In this document: one piece after another, positions 7,410 to 15,237 of the stretch | Position numbering within the stretch: the stretch's first letter is position 1 | Layout of the letters: every line of letters begins with the position of its first letter | Assembly: GCF_002237655.1 (NCBI RefSeq) | Contig: NZ_NOKT01000005.1 | Span: 124,001-188,000, forward strand | From: Streptomyces sp. XY006 | GTDB taxonomy: Bacteria; Actinomycetota; Actinomycetes; Streptomycetales; Streptomycetaceae | DNA length: 64,000 bases | Reading direction: 5' to 3' | Notes under the pieces: generated by a model | Told to the model about the DNA's origin: nothing | Seen by the model: only the letters and a program-made list of their open reading frames with translations | Database searches by the model: none | Made by a program: the position numbers and the translations under genes

Positions 7410-8822
7410 ATGAGACGCGCCCACGCCGCCCTCCTGGCCCTGTGCCTCGGCCTGTTCGGCGCCCTCGCCACGGCCGCGCCCGCCCAGGCGGCGCCCCGGA
7501 CGATCACCAACGGCACCCAGTTCACGGACACTTCGGGCAACCCCGTCCACGCGCACGGCGGCGGGGTCATCAAGGTCGGGTCCTCCTACTACTGGTTCGG
7601 CGAGCACCGCAACGCCGACAACACCTTCCGCTCCGTCGACGTCTACCGCTCGACCGACCTGAAGACCTGGGAGTTCCGCAACCACGTCCTGACGGAGGCC
7701 GGCGACCCGGAGCTGGCGACCGCCAACATCGAGCGGCCGAAGGTGATGTACAACGCGGCCACCGGCATGTTCGTGATGTGGATGCACAAGGAGAACGGCA
7801 CCGACTACAGCGAGGCCCGTGCCGCCGTCGCCGTCTCCGCCACCGTCGACGGGGACTACACCTGGAAGGGCAGCTTCCGGCCGCTCGGGCAGCACATGTC
7901 CCGTGACATCACCGTCTTCACCGACACCGACGGCGCCGGGTACATGGTCTCGGCCGCCCGGGACAACTACGACCTGCAGATCTACCGGCTCACCGCCGAC
8001 TACACCGGTATCGCGAGCCTGGTCGCCAACCCCTGGCCGGGCGGACACCGCGAGGCCCCCGCCCTGTTCAAGCGCGACGGCGTGTACTTCATGCTGACCT
8101 CCGGCGCGACGGGCTGGAACCCCAACCAGCAGCAGTACGCCACCGCCACCCACATCGCGGGACCCTGGTCGGCCATGAGGAACATCGGCGACGCGACGGC
8201 GTACGGCTCGCAGACCGCGTTCGTCCTGCCCGTGCAGGGCACCTCCGGCACCTCGTACCTGTACCTGGGCGACCGCTGGGGCAACTCCTTCGGCGGCACC
8301 GTCAACGACTCCCGGTACGTGTGGCTGCCGCTGGCCTTCTCCGGCGCGACGACGATGTCCCTGTCCTGGTCGCCCGAGGTCACCGTCGACACGGCCGCCG
8401 GGACCGTCTCCGGCACCGCCGCGACCTACCAGACCCTGATCGCCCGGCACTCCGCCCGCTGCGCGGACGTGACCGGCCAGTCGCAGTGGCCGGGCGCGCA
8501 GATCAAGCAGTACGACTGCAACGGCGGCGGCAACCAGAGGTTCTGGTTCAAGTCCGTCGGCAGCGGCTTCCACCAGCTGATGGTCCGCAACAGCTCCCTG
8601 TGCGTGCGGGAGAACGCGACCACGGTCACCCAGGAGAACTGCGACGCCTCCGCCACGAACCAGCAGTGGTCGCTGACCACGACCGGCTCGTACGTGACCG
8701 TCAGGTCGCGGGCGAGCGGCGAGTGCCTGGACGTGAACGCCGCCTCCACCGCCAACGGTGCCGCGGTCATCACCCACACCTGCAACGGCGGCACCAACCA
8801 GCAGTGGACGCGCGGCACCTGA
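7410..8822 (+). CDS. Secreted GH43 galactanase-like enzyme with C-terminal CBM13
   Basis: A 470-residue exported enzyme. It has a Sec signal (MRRAHAALLALCLGLFG to AQA), a GH43 propeller at ~30-335 and a ricin-type CBM13 at ~345-470 with the QxW repeats QRFWF, QQWSL and QQWTR. The start of the propeller (HAHGGGVIKVGSSYYWFGEH) lacks the usual catalytic Asp, as in the exo-beta-1,3-galactanase subgroup of GH43; NIERPKVMYN and MSRDITVF carry the retained acids. Exo-beta-1,3-galactanase activity on arabinogalactan is therefore the best guess. The start codon at 7410 lies one base after the stop of the upstream GH43 gene, so the two are translationally linked. CBM13 would hold the enzyme on galactose-containing polymers. 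Confidence 0.87.
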   Translation: MRRAHAALLALCLGLFGALATAAPAQAAPRTITNGTQFTDTSGNPVHAHGGGVIKVGSSYYWFGEHRNADNTFRSVDVYRSTDLKTWEFRNHVLTEAGDPELATANIERPKVMYNAATGMFVMWMHKENGTDYSEARAAVAVSATVDGDYTWKGSFRPLGQHMSRDITVFTDTDGAGYMVSAARDNYDLQIYRLTADYTGIASLVANPWPGGHREAPALFKRDGVYFMLTSGATGWNPNQQQYATATHIAGPWSAMRNIGDATAYGSQTAFVLPVQGTSGTSYLYLGDRWGNSFGGTVNDSRYVWLPLAFSGATTMSLSWSPEVTVDTAAGTVSGTAATYQTLIARHSARCADVTGQSQWPGAQIKQYDCNGGGNQRFWFKSVGSGFHQLMVRNSSLCVRENATTVTQENCDASATNQQWSLTTTGSYVTVRSRASGECLDVNAASTANGAAVITHTCNGGTNQQWTRGT

Positions 8823-8857
8823 CCGCACCCGGGGAGAGCGAGCCGGCTCCGCCCGGA

Positions 8858-8898
8858 GTACCGCCCGCGGTCTGGAAAGCGCTTGCCGCGGGCGGTAC
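8858..8898. promoter_or_regulatory. LacI-type operator enclosed in a 13-bp perfect inverted repeat
   Basis: The arms GTACCGCCCGCGG (8858-8870) and its exact complement (8886-8898) flank a 15-nt centre. GGAAAGCGCTTGCC (8874-8887), a LacI-type operator, fills that centre and reaches two bases into the right arm. The element sits between the galactanase stop and the CE12 start. As RNA the arms would make a G+C-rich hairpin (a terminator without a U-run); as DNA the core is an operator. Confidence 0.6.
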
Positions 8899-8939
8899 GG
8901 TCCACGCTCAGATCCTGTCGTCCGCCGGAGGAGCCGCGA

Positions 8940-9986
8940 GTGAGACGTATCAGCATCGCCGTCGTGGCTGCGGTGACCCTGGGAACCGCGCTGCCGGCCG
9001 CCCCGGCCACGGCGGCCGGGACGGCCGGGGCCTCCGCGGGCCTCGCCCGGTGCGCCGCCGGTGTCTGCCACTTCGACGTGCCGCCGGGCACCTACGACGT
9101 GCGCCTCGAACTCGGCGGAGCGGACGCGTCGAGCACGAGCGTCACCGGCGAGACGCGCCGCTCCCTGCTGCCCGAGACGCCCGTACCGGCCGGCGAGCGC
9201 GTCGTCCGGGCCTTCACCGTGAACGTCCGCACCCCCGAGGGCGAACCCACCGGACCCGACGGGACTCCCGGCCTCGACCTGCGCATCGGCGGTTCCGCCC
9301 CCGCCCTCGCCGCCATCCGGGTCACCCCGGCCCGGCCCGCCCGTGAGATCTTCCTGGTCGGCGACTCCACCGTCTGCGACCAGCCCGGCGACCCGTACTC
9401 CGGCTGGGGCCAGCAGCTGCCGCAGTACTTCCGCAAGGGCGTGTCCGTCGCCAACTACGCCGATTCCGGGGAGAGTACGGTGTCGTATCTGGGGAACCCG
9501 CGCCTGTGGGCCACCGTACGGCCCCTGATCCGCCGGGGCGACCCGGTGCTCGTCCAGCTCGCCCACAACGACAAGACCACGGACGAGGCCACCTACCGGG
9601 CCAACCTGGAGACCCTGGTCGCGGGCGTCCGGGAACGCGGCGGACAGCCGGTCCTTGTCACACCGATCGTGCGCCGCTGGTTCAACGCCGACGGCACGCT
9701 GAACAACGGAACCGCCCTCCTGGTCAACGGCCTCGGCGTCGACCACCCGGCCGTCGTCCGCTCCGTGGCCGCCGCGCGGGACGTCCCGCTGATCGACCTC
9801 ACGGCGAAGACCAAGGAGCTCGTGGAGTCGCTGGGCGTGGAAGCGTCCAAGGCCCTCTACCTCACCGCCGAGGCGCGGGACAACACCCACACCTCCGTGC
9901 GCGGGGCGGCCCTCTACGCGCGCCTGGTCCGCGACGAACTCGTCACCCGGCATCTGGTGCCGCGGGGCACGGTGCGGGTGGGATGA
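8940..9986 (+). CDS. Secreted rhamnogalacturonan acetylesterase (CE12, GDSL/SGNH)
   Basis: A 348-residue exported SGNH-hydrolase. A Sec signal covers ~1-24 (RRISIAVVAAVTLGTALPA). Residues ~30-130 are a beta-sandwich-like module with YDVRLELGGADASST. The catalytic domain follows, with FLVGDSTVCDQ (nucleophile Ser in GDS), NYADSGEST (Gly block), VQLAHNDKT (Asn block) and DNTHTSVRGA (Asp and His). This order matches rhamnogalacturonan acetylesterases, which remove acetyl groups from pectin backbones so that lyases and hydrolases can act. The GTG at 8940 follows GGAGGA. Upstream lies a hairpin with a LacI-type operator, so it may be regulated separately from the GH43 pair. Confidence 0.88.
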   Translation: MRRISIAVVAAVTLGTALPAAPATAAGTAGASAGLARCAAGVCHFDVPPGTYDVRLELGGADASSTSVTGETRRSLLPETPVPAGERVVRAFTVNVRTPEGEPTGPDGTPGLDLRIGGSAPALAAIRVTPARPAREIFLVGDSTVCDQPGDPYSGWGQQLPQYFRKGVSVANYADSGESTVSYLGNPRLWATVRPLIRRGDPVLVQLAHNDKTTDEATYRANLETLVAGVRERGGQPVLVTPIVRRWFNADGTLNNGTALLVNGLGVDHPAVVRSVAAARDVPLIDLTAKTKELVESLGVEASKALYLTAEARDNTHTSVRGAALYARLVRDELVTRHLVPRGTVRVG

Positions 9987-10065
9987 ACCCCTGGGGCGCC
10001 CCGACCGGAACCGGGGCGCTCCAGGCCCGACCCGTTCCGGCCGGTCCGAGCACGAGAGAGAACCG

Positions 10066-11748
10066 ATGCAGCTGCCCCCCGACGACCGCACGGCATCCCC
10101 GTTCACCGGCTACACCCGCGCCCACTGGGAGGCGGCCGCCGACGCCCTGCTCGCCGCCGTGGAACCGTACGCGTCCGAGGACCGCGCGCTCTACCATCTG
10201 CCCGGCGACCGCACCAGCTGGTCCGGCCGCCTCTCCGACGGCCTGGAAGGATACGCCCGCACCCTGCTGCTGGCCGCCTTCCGCCGCGACGAGAAGGCCC
10301 TGGAGCGCTACGCCACCGGCCTCGCCGCCGGGGTCTCGGGCGTCTGGCCGCGCATCGAGGACCGCGGCCAGCCCCTGGTGGAGGCCGCGTCCATCGCCCT
10401 GGCGCTGCGCCTGACGCGGGAGTTGCTGTGGGACCGCCTGGACGACGGCGTGCGGCAGCGGACCGCGGCGTGGCTGGCCGACGCGCTCACGGCCGAACCC
10501 TGGCCCTGCAACTGGGAGTTGTTCCCCGTCACGGTCGGCGGCTTCCTCGCGGAGACGGGCCACGAGGTGGAGGCGTCCCGCGCGGCGGTCGACCGCGGCC
10601 TGGAGCGCGTCGAGCAGTGGTACCGGGGCGACGGCTGGTACACCGACGGCGACGGCCGCAAGTACGACTACTACAACGGCTGGGCCCTGCACCTCTACCC
10701 GGTGCTGCACGCCTGGCTGGAGCGGGACCAGGATCTGCTGGAGCGGTACGGGGCCCGCCTCGAACGGCATCTCGCCGACTACGCGCGCCTCTTCGGGGGC
10801 GACGGCGCCCCGATGCACCAGGGGCGTTCCCTGACGTACCGGTTCGCGACGACCGCCCCGCTGTGGCTGGGCGCGCTGACCGGCCGTACGCCGCTGGAAC
10901 CGGGCGAGACCCGGCGTCTGGCGTCGGGCGCGCTGAAGTACTTCCTGGACCGGGGCGCCGTCGACGGCCGGGGCCTGCTGACCCTCGGCTGGCACGGCCC
11001 CGACGCGTCCGTCCTCCAGGGCTACTCGGGCCCGGCCTCCCCGTACTGGGCGAGCAAGGGCTTCCTCGGACTGCTCCTGCCGCCCGACCACGAGGTGTGG
11101 ACGGCGCCGGAACGCCCCGGGCCGGCCGGGCGCGAGGACGCCGTCACCCCTGTCGGACCGCCCAACTGGCTGCTCCAGTCGACCCGTTCCGACGGCCTGG
11201 TCCGTCTGCACAACCACGGCAGCGAGGACGTCCGCTACGACCCGTACTACACCCGCCTCGCCTACTCCACCGTGACGGCCCCCGCCGCGTCGCACGACAA
11301 CAGCGTGTTCGTCGGCGGCGACCCGGGCCGCACGGGCATCGAACCGCTCGGCACCGGCCCGGGCTGGGCGGCCTCACGGCACACGGCGGGCGGCGGAGCG
11401 CGGGTGACCAGCGTGGTGCTGGCACGCGGGGCGGTGGAGGTACGGGCCCACCTCGTCACCGGCGCCGAACCCGGGACGGCGGTGCGCGTGACCGGGTGGA
11501 GCGCCCCGGAGGGCGTCCGCGCGGAACTCCTGCCCGCGGTCGGCCTCGACGACGACCTCACCGGCCGCACGACCGGGGACGCCACCCTGTTCGTCGCGCT
11601 GGCCCGGCTCACCGCCGAGCCGGATCCGCCGCCGCTGGCGGAGACGGTACGGGTCGACAGCGACGGGCCCGGCACGGCCACGGTCCGCTGGAACACGGGG
11701 CCGGAGGTGCGGCTCCGGCTGGACGGGACCGGTGTGCACGTGAGCTGA
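10066..11748 (+). CDS. DUF2264 domain protein
   Basis: A 560-residue protein covering one DUF2264 family domain. The N-terminal ~340 residues are helix-rich with aromatic and acidic clusters (WSGRLSDGLEGYARTLLLAAF, GWYTDGDGRKYDYYNGWALH, MHQGRSLTYRF), typical of an alpha/alpha toroid. The remainder is beta-rich (TVTAPAASHDNSVFVGG). That layout resembles polysaccharide lyases and glycoside hydrolases acting on uronic-acid polymers, but the family function is unassigned as far as I know. No signal peptide is present, so it would act inside the cell on imported oligosaccharides. It lies 79 bp after the CE12 gene on the same strand, consistent with one pectin-related operon. Confidence 0.85.
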   Translation: MQLPPDDRTASPFTGYTRAHWEAAADALLAAVEPYASEDRALYHLPGDRTSWSGRLSDGLEGYARTLLLAAFRRDEKALERYATGLAAGVSGVWPRIEDRGQPLVEAASIALALRLTRELLWDRLDDGVRQRTAAWLADALTAEPWPCNWELFPVTVGGFLAETGHEVEASRAAVDRGLERVEQWYRGDGWYTDGDGRKYDYYNGWALHLYPVLHAWLERDQDLLERYGARLERHLADYARLFGGDGAPMHQGRSLTYRFATTAPLWLGALTGRTPLEPGETRRLASGALKYFLDRGAVDGRGLLTLGWHGPDASVLQGYSGPASPYWASKGFLGLLLPPDHEVWTAPERPGPAGREDAVTPVGPPNWLLQSTRSDGLVRLHNHGSEDVRYDPYYTRLAYSTVTAPAASHDNSVFVGGDPGRTGIEPLGTGPGWAASRHTAGGGARVTSVVLARGAVEVRAHLVTGAEPGTAVRVTGWSAPEGVRAELLPAVGLDDDLTGRTTGDATLFVALARLTAEPDPPPLAETVRVDSDGPGTATVRWNTGPEVRLRLDGTGVHVS

Positions 11749-11796
11749 GCCGAGCGGCACGTGAACCGGCAGTGGTGTGATCCCGCACGGGCATCG

Positions 11797-11830
11797 TTCG
11801 GCGGGTGCCGAAACGCCTCCGGCCTAGCGT
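11797..11830 (+). promoter_or_regulatory. Hairpin/dyad and -10 box before the PEP mutase-family gene
   Basis: TTCGGC-GGGT-GCCGAA (11797-11812) is a perfect 6-bp inverted repeat with a 4-nt loop, and TAGCGT (11825-11830) is a Streptomyces-type -10 lying 6 nt before the ATG at 11837. No ribosome binding site separates them, which suggests a leaderless transcript. I see no good -35. The dyad could be an operator or a short terminator for the DUF2264 gene. Confidence 0.4.
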
Positions 11831-11836
11831 GGCGGC

Positions 11837-12628
11837 ATGACCGAAAGCCCCCGGCACACCCCGCCGGTCTCCGCCTTCGCCGCGCTCCACCAGGCCGACG
11901 AGCCGCTGTTGCTGCCCAACGCGTGGGACTACGCCTCCGCCCGGGCCCTCGCCGGGCAGGGCTTCCGGGCGGTGGCGACGACGAGCCTCGGCGTCTCCGC
12001 CGCCGCGGGCCTGCCCGACGCGGCGGCCGCGACCCGCGAGGAGACACTCCGGCTGGCCCGCGCCCTCGGCTCGGCACCGCTGCTGCTGTCCGTCGACGCC
12101 GAGGCCGGCTTCGGCGACGACCCGGACGAGGTCGCGGAGTTCGCGCGCGAGCTGTACGCCGTCGGCGTCGCCGGCGTCAACCTGGAGGACGGCCTCGGGC
12201 CCGCCGAGCGGCTCGCCGCGAAGATCTCCGCGGTGAAGCGGACCGTCCCGGCTCTCTTCGTCAACGCCCGCACCGACACCCACTGGCTGGGCGACGGCGA
12301 CACCGCGGACACGCTCACCCGGCTCGACGCCTACCAACGGGCCGGTGCGGACGGTGTGTTCGTGCCCGGCCTCACCGACCCCGACCGGATCGCCGCCCTG
12401 GTCCGCCACCTGGACGTCCCCCTCAACGTCCTCTACTCACCCACCGGCCCGCCCGTCCGGCAGCTCGCCGACGCCGGCGCCCGCCGCATCAGCCTCGGCT
12501 CGCTGCTGTACCGCAGGGCGCTGGGCGCGGCCGTGGAAGCGGCGGCCGGCATCCGGGCCGGCCGGACACCGGGCGGCGCGACACCGTCGTACGACGACGT
12601 GGCGGGGCTCCTCCCGCCACCGGCCTGA
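11837..12628 (+). CDS. Isocitrate lyase / PEP mutase superfamily enzyme
   Basis: A 263-residue TIM-barrel protein of the ICL/PEPM superfamily, which makes or breaks C-C or P-C bonds alpha to a carboxylate with Mg2+. Seen are the substrate loop LLLPNAWDYASARALAGQG, the metal-binding LLLSVDAEAGFG, and V-N-L-E-D-G-L-G, the family signature. The isocitrate lyase catalytic KKCGH loop is absent, so this belongs to the short oxaloacetate-hydrolase, methylisocitrate-lyase-like or phosphonate group. The substrate cannot be decided from sequence. It appears to have its own, probably leaderless, promoter. Confidence 0.85.
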   Translation: MTESPRHTPPVSAFAALHQADEPLLLPNAWDYASARALAGQGFRAVATTSLGVSAAAGLPDAAAATREETLRLARALGSAPLLLSVDAEAGFGDDPDEVAEFARELYAVGVAGVNLEDGLGPAERLAAKISAVKRTVPALFVNARTDTHWLGDGDTADTLTRLDAYQRAGADGVFVPGLTDPDRIAALVRHLDVPLNVLYSPTGPPVRQLADAGARRISLGSLLYRRALGAAVEAAAGIRAGRTPGGATPSYDDVAGLLPPPA

Positions 12629-12641
12629 GCGGCGCCCCCGT

Positions 12642-13229
12642 TCAGGCGCCGGGCGGCCTCTCCTCGCGGGGCCAGTTGAGCAGCAGTACGTGCAGGGCGT
12701 CGACCGACTTGTCCCAGGAGGCCTGTACGTCCCGGGGCGCGCCGAAGGCGCCGGTGGACTCCAGGGCGCAGTAGCCGTGGAACGCGCTGCGCAGCAGACG
12801 TACGGCGTCGGTGAGGTCGGGCTCCTCCAGGCCGTAGGCGCGGAGCATGCCGTAGGTGACCTCGGCGGTGCGGCGCAGGGCGGGGGAGTCGCTGACCAGG
12901 GCCTCGTCCAGGGGGAGCTGTGTCGCCGCGTAGCGGCCGGGGTGCTCCAGGGCGTAGGCCCGGTAGGCGCCGGCGAAGGCGGCGAGCGCGTCCCGGCCGG
13001 TGCGTCCGGCGACCGCCGCCGCGATCCGGTCGATCATCTCGCCGCCCGCGAGGAGAGCCATCCGCGTCCGCAGATCCCGCAGGCTCCTGACGTGCGAGTA
13101 CAGGCTCGCGTCCTTCACGCCGAAACGGCGGGCCAGGGCGGACAGGGTGACGTGCTCGAACCCGGCCTCGTCGGCGAGGTCGGCCGCCGCCGCGACGAGA
13201 CGGTCCGGGGTGAGGCCGGCTCTGGGCAT
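12642..13229 (-). CDS. TetR-family transcriptional regulator
   Basis: A 195-residue TetR/AcrR-type repressor. The N-terminal helix-turn-helix is VTLSALARRFGVKDASLYSHVRSLRDLRTRMALL at residues ~28-60; the rest is an all-helical ligand-binding domain with the block HPGRYAATQLPLDEAL typical of the TetR_C 33-type group. I chose the ATG giving MPRAGLTPDRLVAAA, after GGGAGG, over upstream in-frame starts because these lie in the tandem-repeat spacer. It converges with the PEP mutase-family gene with 13 bp between them. The target gene is unknown; it is separated by repeats from the secreted phosphodiesterase gene on the same strand. Confidence 0.9.
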   Translation of the reverse strand: MPRAGLTPDRLVAAAADLADEAGFEHVTLSALARRFGVKDASLYSHVRSLRDLRTRMALLAGGEMIDRIAAAVAGRTGRDALAAFAGAYRAYALEHPGRYAATQLPLDEALVSDSPALRRTAEVTYGMLRAYGLEEPDLTDAVRLLRSAFHGYCALESTGAFGAPRDVQASWDKSVDALHVLLLNWPREERPPGA

Positions 13230-13345
13230 GGGACTCGGGCCTCCCTGTCGGACGGTGCCGTGTTTCGGCTGGAGCCGTGCGATCGTAGCCCGCGCCGCAC
13301 CCCGGGCAGGGGCCGCGGATGTCGCGGAGGCACCCGGCCGCTCGC

Positions 13346-13675
13346 CGCTCCCGGCGGCTGGGCGTTTCTGGCCGTCCGGCGCTCCCGGTGGCTGGGCGTT
13401 TCTGGCTGTTCTGCGCTCCCGGTGGCTGGGCGTTTCTGGCTGTTCTGCGCTCCCGGTGGCTGGGCGTTTCTGGCTGTTCTGCGCTCCCGGTGGCTGGGCG
13501 CTCCTGGCCGCTCGCCGCTCCCGGCGGCTCGGCACTCCCGGCCCCGCAGCGCTCCAGTTGGCTCGGCGCACCGGCCCGCTCGGCACTCCCGGCCCCGCAG
13601 CGCTCAAGGTGGCTCGGCGCACCGGCCCGCTCGGCGCACCGGCCCGCTCGGCGCTCCGGCCCGCTCAGCGCATCG
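13346..13675. repeat. 34-bp tandem repeat array in an intergenic spacer
   Basis: Seven contiguous 34-bp units begin at 13346, 13380, 13414, 13448, 13482, 13516 and 13550, each starting CGCTCCCGG or a close variant. Units two, three and four are identical or nearly so; the outer ones are diverged and the array degenerates to 13675. The period is not a multiple of three, so it is not a protein repeat. It fills most of the gap between the TetR start and the end of the phosphodiesterase gene; 13230-13345 holds only a possible TetR promoter (TACGAT read on the minus strand). Confidence 0.9.
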
Positions 13676-14987
13676 GCGCGTAGATCACCCCCAGCTTGTC
13701 GATCTCGGAGCCCGCGCGGCCCGTGAAGCCCACGATGCGGTGGCCGGAGGGTGCGGTGAAGGTCCGCGCGTCGGACGTGGCCGTGCCGGCGGACAGGGTG
13801 CGGCCCCGGTCGGTGGTGAAGGACGCCGAGAAGATCCTGGTCCGGCCGTCCTTCTGCCCCTGGGTCAGCCGTACGGAGGTCAGGTGCTCGCCGGCGGCCA
13901 GGGTCAGGGACCGGGCCGTGCCGCCCGTGCCCCCGTGGGAGAGGACCGTGCCGCCGTCGTGGGTGAGGGACAGCGCGTCCAGACGGGCGTCGCCGCGCAG
14001 GGTGAGGGTGCGGGGAGCGGGGGCCGCGGGCAGGTCGTCCGCGTCGTTGAACGCCGTGCCGTGCGGGCCGCCGAAGAAGTCGCTCGCGCGCAGCGCGGAG
14101 TCCAGGGTGTAGGAGAAGCCGACCGTGTGCGGGAAGTGGTCGGAGAGGTGCCTGCCGTCCGCGCGCAGGAAGGACCGCCAGTCGTTGTCGTAGCCGGTGG
14201 CGGCGAGGTCGACGAGCGCGCTGCCCCGGTAGAGCACCTTGTCCACGACCTCGCAGTCGTTCGCCGGCGCCGCCGCGTCGCACACCAGCGCGTCGCCGCC
14301 CTGGGCCGGCGGGTTGCCGCCCCGCACGTGCTCGACCCACGCGTCCGTCAGGCCGTTCTCGGCCACGAGGGTGCGGATGTTGTCGCCGGTGCGGGTGTAC
14401 CGGGTGTTGGTGTCGCCCATGACGATGACCGCGTTGCCGGACGAGTTGGCCTGGATGAAGGCGGAGAGCTGCTCGACGTTGGCCCGGCGCGCGGCGAGGG
14501 CGTCGTCCGTCGAGTCGGCGTTGGTGTGGACGTTGTACAGGTCGACGTAGGCGCCCTCGGCCAGCCGGACCCGCGCCAGGCTGAAGCCCTTGGGGGTGAG
14601 GCAGTTGGTGCCGGTGCACCGGTTCCACTTCACCCGCTGGAAGTCCTCGAAGGGGAAGTCCGACAGGGTGTTGAGGCCGTCGCCGAACGCCGCGCCGCCG
14701 CTGGTCGCCGTGCGGTACGGATGCCGGTCGTGGGCGTACAGCGAGGCGTGGTAGTTGAAGTCCTCCTGCACGTTGACGATGTCGTAGGCCCCGAGCCGCT
14801 GTCCGATCAGCGGGGTGTTGGTCTCGGGGTCGCTGTCGCCGAGGCCGAGGGGGAGGCCGGCGATGTTGTAGGTCAGCACGTCGAAGGAGCCGGTGGGCGG
14901 GGCCGCGACCGCGGGCGTGGCGGTGCCGGCGGTGAGTCCCGTGAGGGCCAGGGCGGCGGCGGTGAGGGTGCCGAGGAGTCGTCTCAT
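13665..14987 (-). CDS. Secreted sphingomyelinase C-like endonuclease/exonuclease/phosphatase with C-terminal lectin-like domain
   Basis: A 440-residue exported phosphodiesterase. A Sec signal (MRRLLGTLTAAALALTGL to AVAA) is followed by an EEP domain at ~34-300 with FDVLTYNIAGLP, NVQEDFNYHASLY (metal Glu), YNVHTNADS, VIVMGDTNTRY and HLSDHFPHTVGFSY (catalytic Asp-His). This is the DNase I-like fold of bacterial sphingomyelinases. Residues ~325-440 are a beta-rich module resembling jacalin-like domains (SGHRIVGFTGRAGSEIDKLGVIYAP). Substrate could be sphingomyelin, another phospholipid or extracellular nucleic acid. It is divergent from the PHP-domain phosphoesterase, and the shared spacer contains dyads and heptamer repeats that may give common control. 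Confidence 0.88.
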   Translation of the reverse strand: MRRLLGTLTAAALALTGLTAGTATPAVAAPPTGSFDVLTYNIAGLPLGLGDSDPETNTPLIGQRLGAYDIVNVQEDFNYHASLYAHDRHPYRTATSGGAAFGDGLNTLSDFPFEDFQRVKWNRCTGTNCLTPKGFSLARVRLAEGAYVDLYNVHTNADSTDDALAARRANVEQLSAFIQANSSGNAVIVMGDTNTRYTRTGDNIRTLVAENGLTDAWVEHVRGGNPPAQGGDALVCDAAAPANDCEVVDKVLYRGSALVDLAATGYDNDWRSFLRADGRHLSDHFPHTVGFSYTLDSALRASDFFGGPHGTAFNDADDLPAAPAPRTLTLRGDARLDALSLTHDGGTVLSHGGTGGTARSLTLAAGEHLTSVRLTQGQKDGRTRIFSASFTTDRGRTLSAGTATSDARTFTAPSGHRIVGFTGRAGSEIDKLGVIYAPMR

Positions 14988-15021
14988 GGTGGGGGTGTCT
15001 CCGGTCGGGGAGGCGCGACGG

Positions 15022-15042
15022 AACCTGAACGATGCTCAGGTT
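15022..15042. promoter_or_regulatory. Dyad AACCTGA-N7-TCAGGTT upstream of the EEP gene
   Basis: A perfect 7-bp inverted repeat with a 7-nt centre, 35 bp before the EEP start codon. The symmetry and position suggest a dimeric repressor operator. I recognise no specific regulator. Confidence 0.45.
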
Positions 15043-15140
15043 GGGCGTCAACCAGTGTGAGGGGCAAGGTGAGTTGAGGAAACAGTGAGGGGGCGGGGAG
15101 AGCCGCCGCACCGGGGCCGCCCGCCGCTCATCCCCTGGTC

Positions 15141-15161
15141 GTTCAACGTTCATGTTTCACC
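15141..15161. promoter_or_regulatory. Three tandem PHO-like heptamers before the PHP-domain gene
   Basis: GTTCAAC, GTTCATG and TTTCACC follow each other directly, 77 to 97 bp before the start codon. Each resembles the GTTCACC core of Streptomyces PhoP sites, and the flanking genes encode secreted phosphoesterases. PhoP units are normally 11 bp long, so the 7-bp spacing is a poor match; the assignment is tentative. Confidence 0.35.
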
Positions 15162-15237
15162 TCGATCCTCCCCACGCGGCGTGGCCACGCGCCGCGGAAG
15201 GCAGCCGCCGCACCGGCGGCACCAAGGAGGCGCTTCA

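Noticed and set aside
4550..7573. 1007-residue open frame on the minus strand
   Set aside because: It lies opposite the APH-fold and GH43 genes, has Gly/Arg/Val-biased composition and no domain; it is a high-G+C shadow frame.
7224..10106. 960-residue open frame on the minus strand
   Set aside because: Antisense to the galactanase and CE12 genes, low-complexity, no recognisable motif.
13346..13583. CRISPR-like array
   Set aside because: Units are contiguous with no unique spacers, and no cas genes are present.
12433..15153. 910- and 906-residue open frames on both strands
   Set aside because: They run across the TetR gene, the 34-bp repeats and the EEP gene; the true genes account for all conserved motifs.
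15141..15161. Certain PhoP box
   Set aside because: Heptamer spacing is 7 bp rather than the 11-bp units of Streptomyces PhoP sites; kept only as a tentative regulatory repeat.
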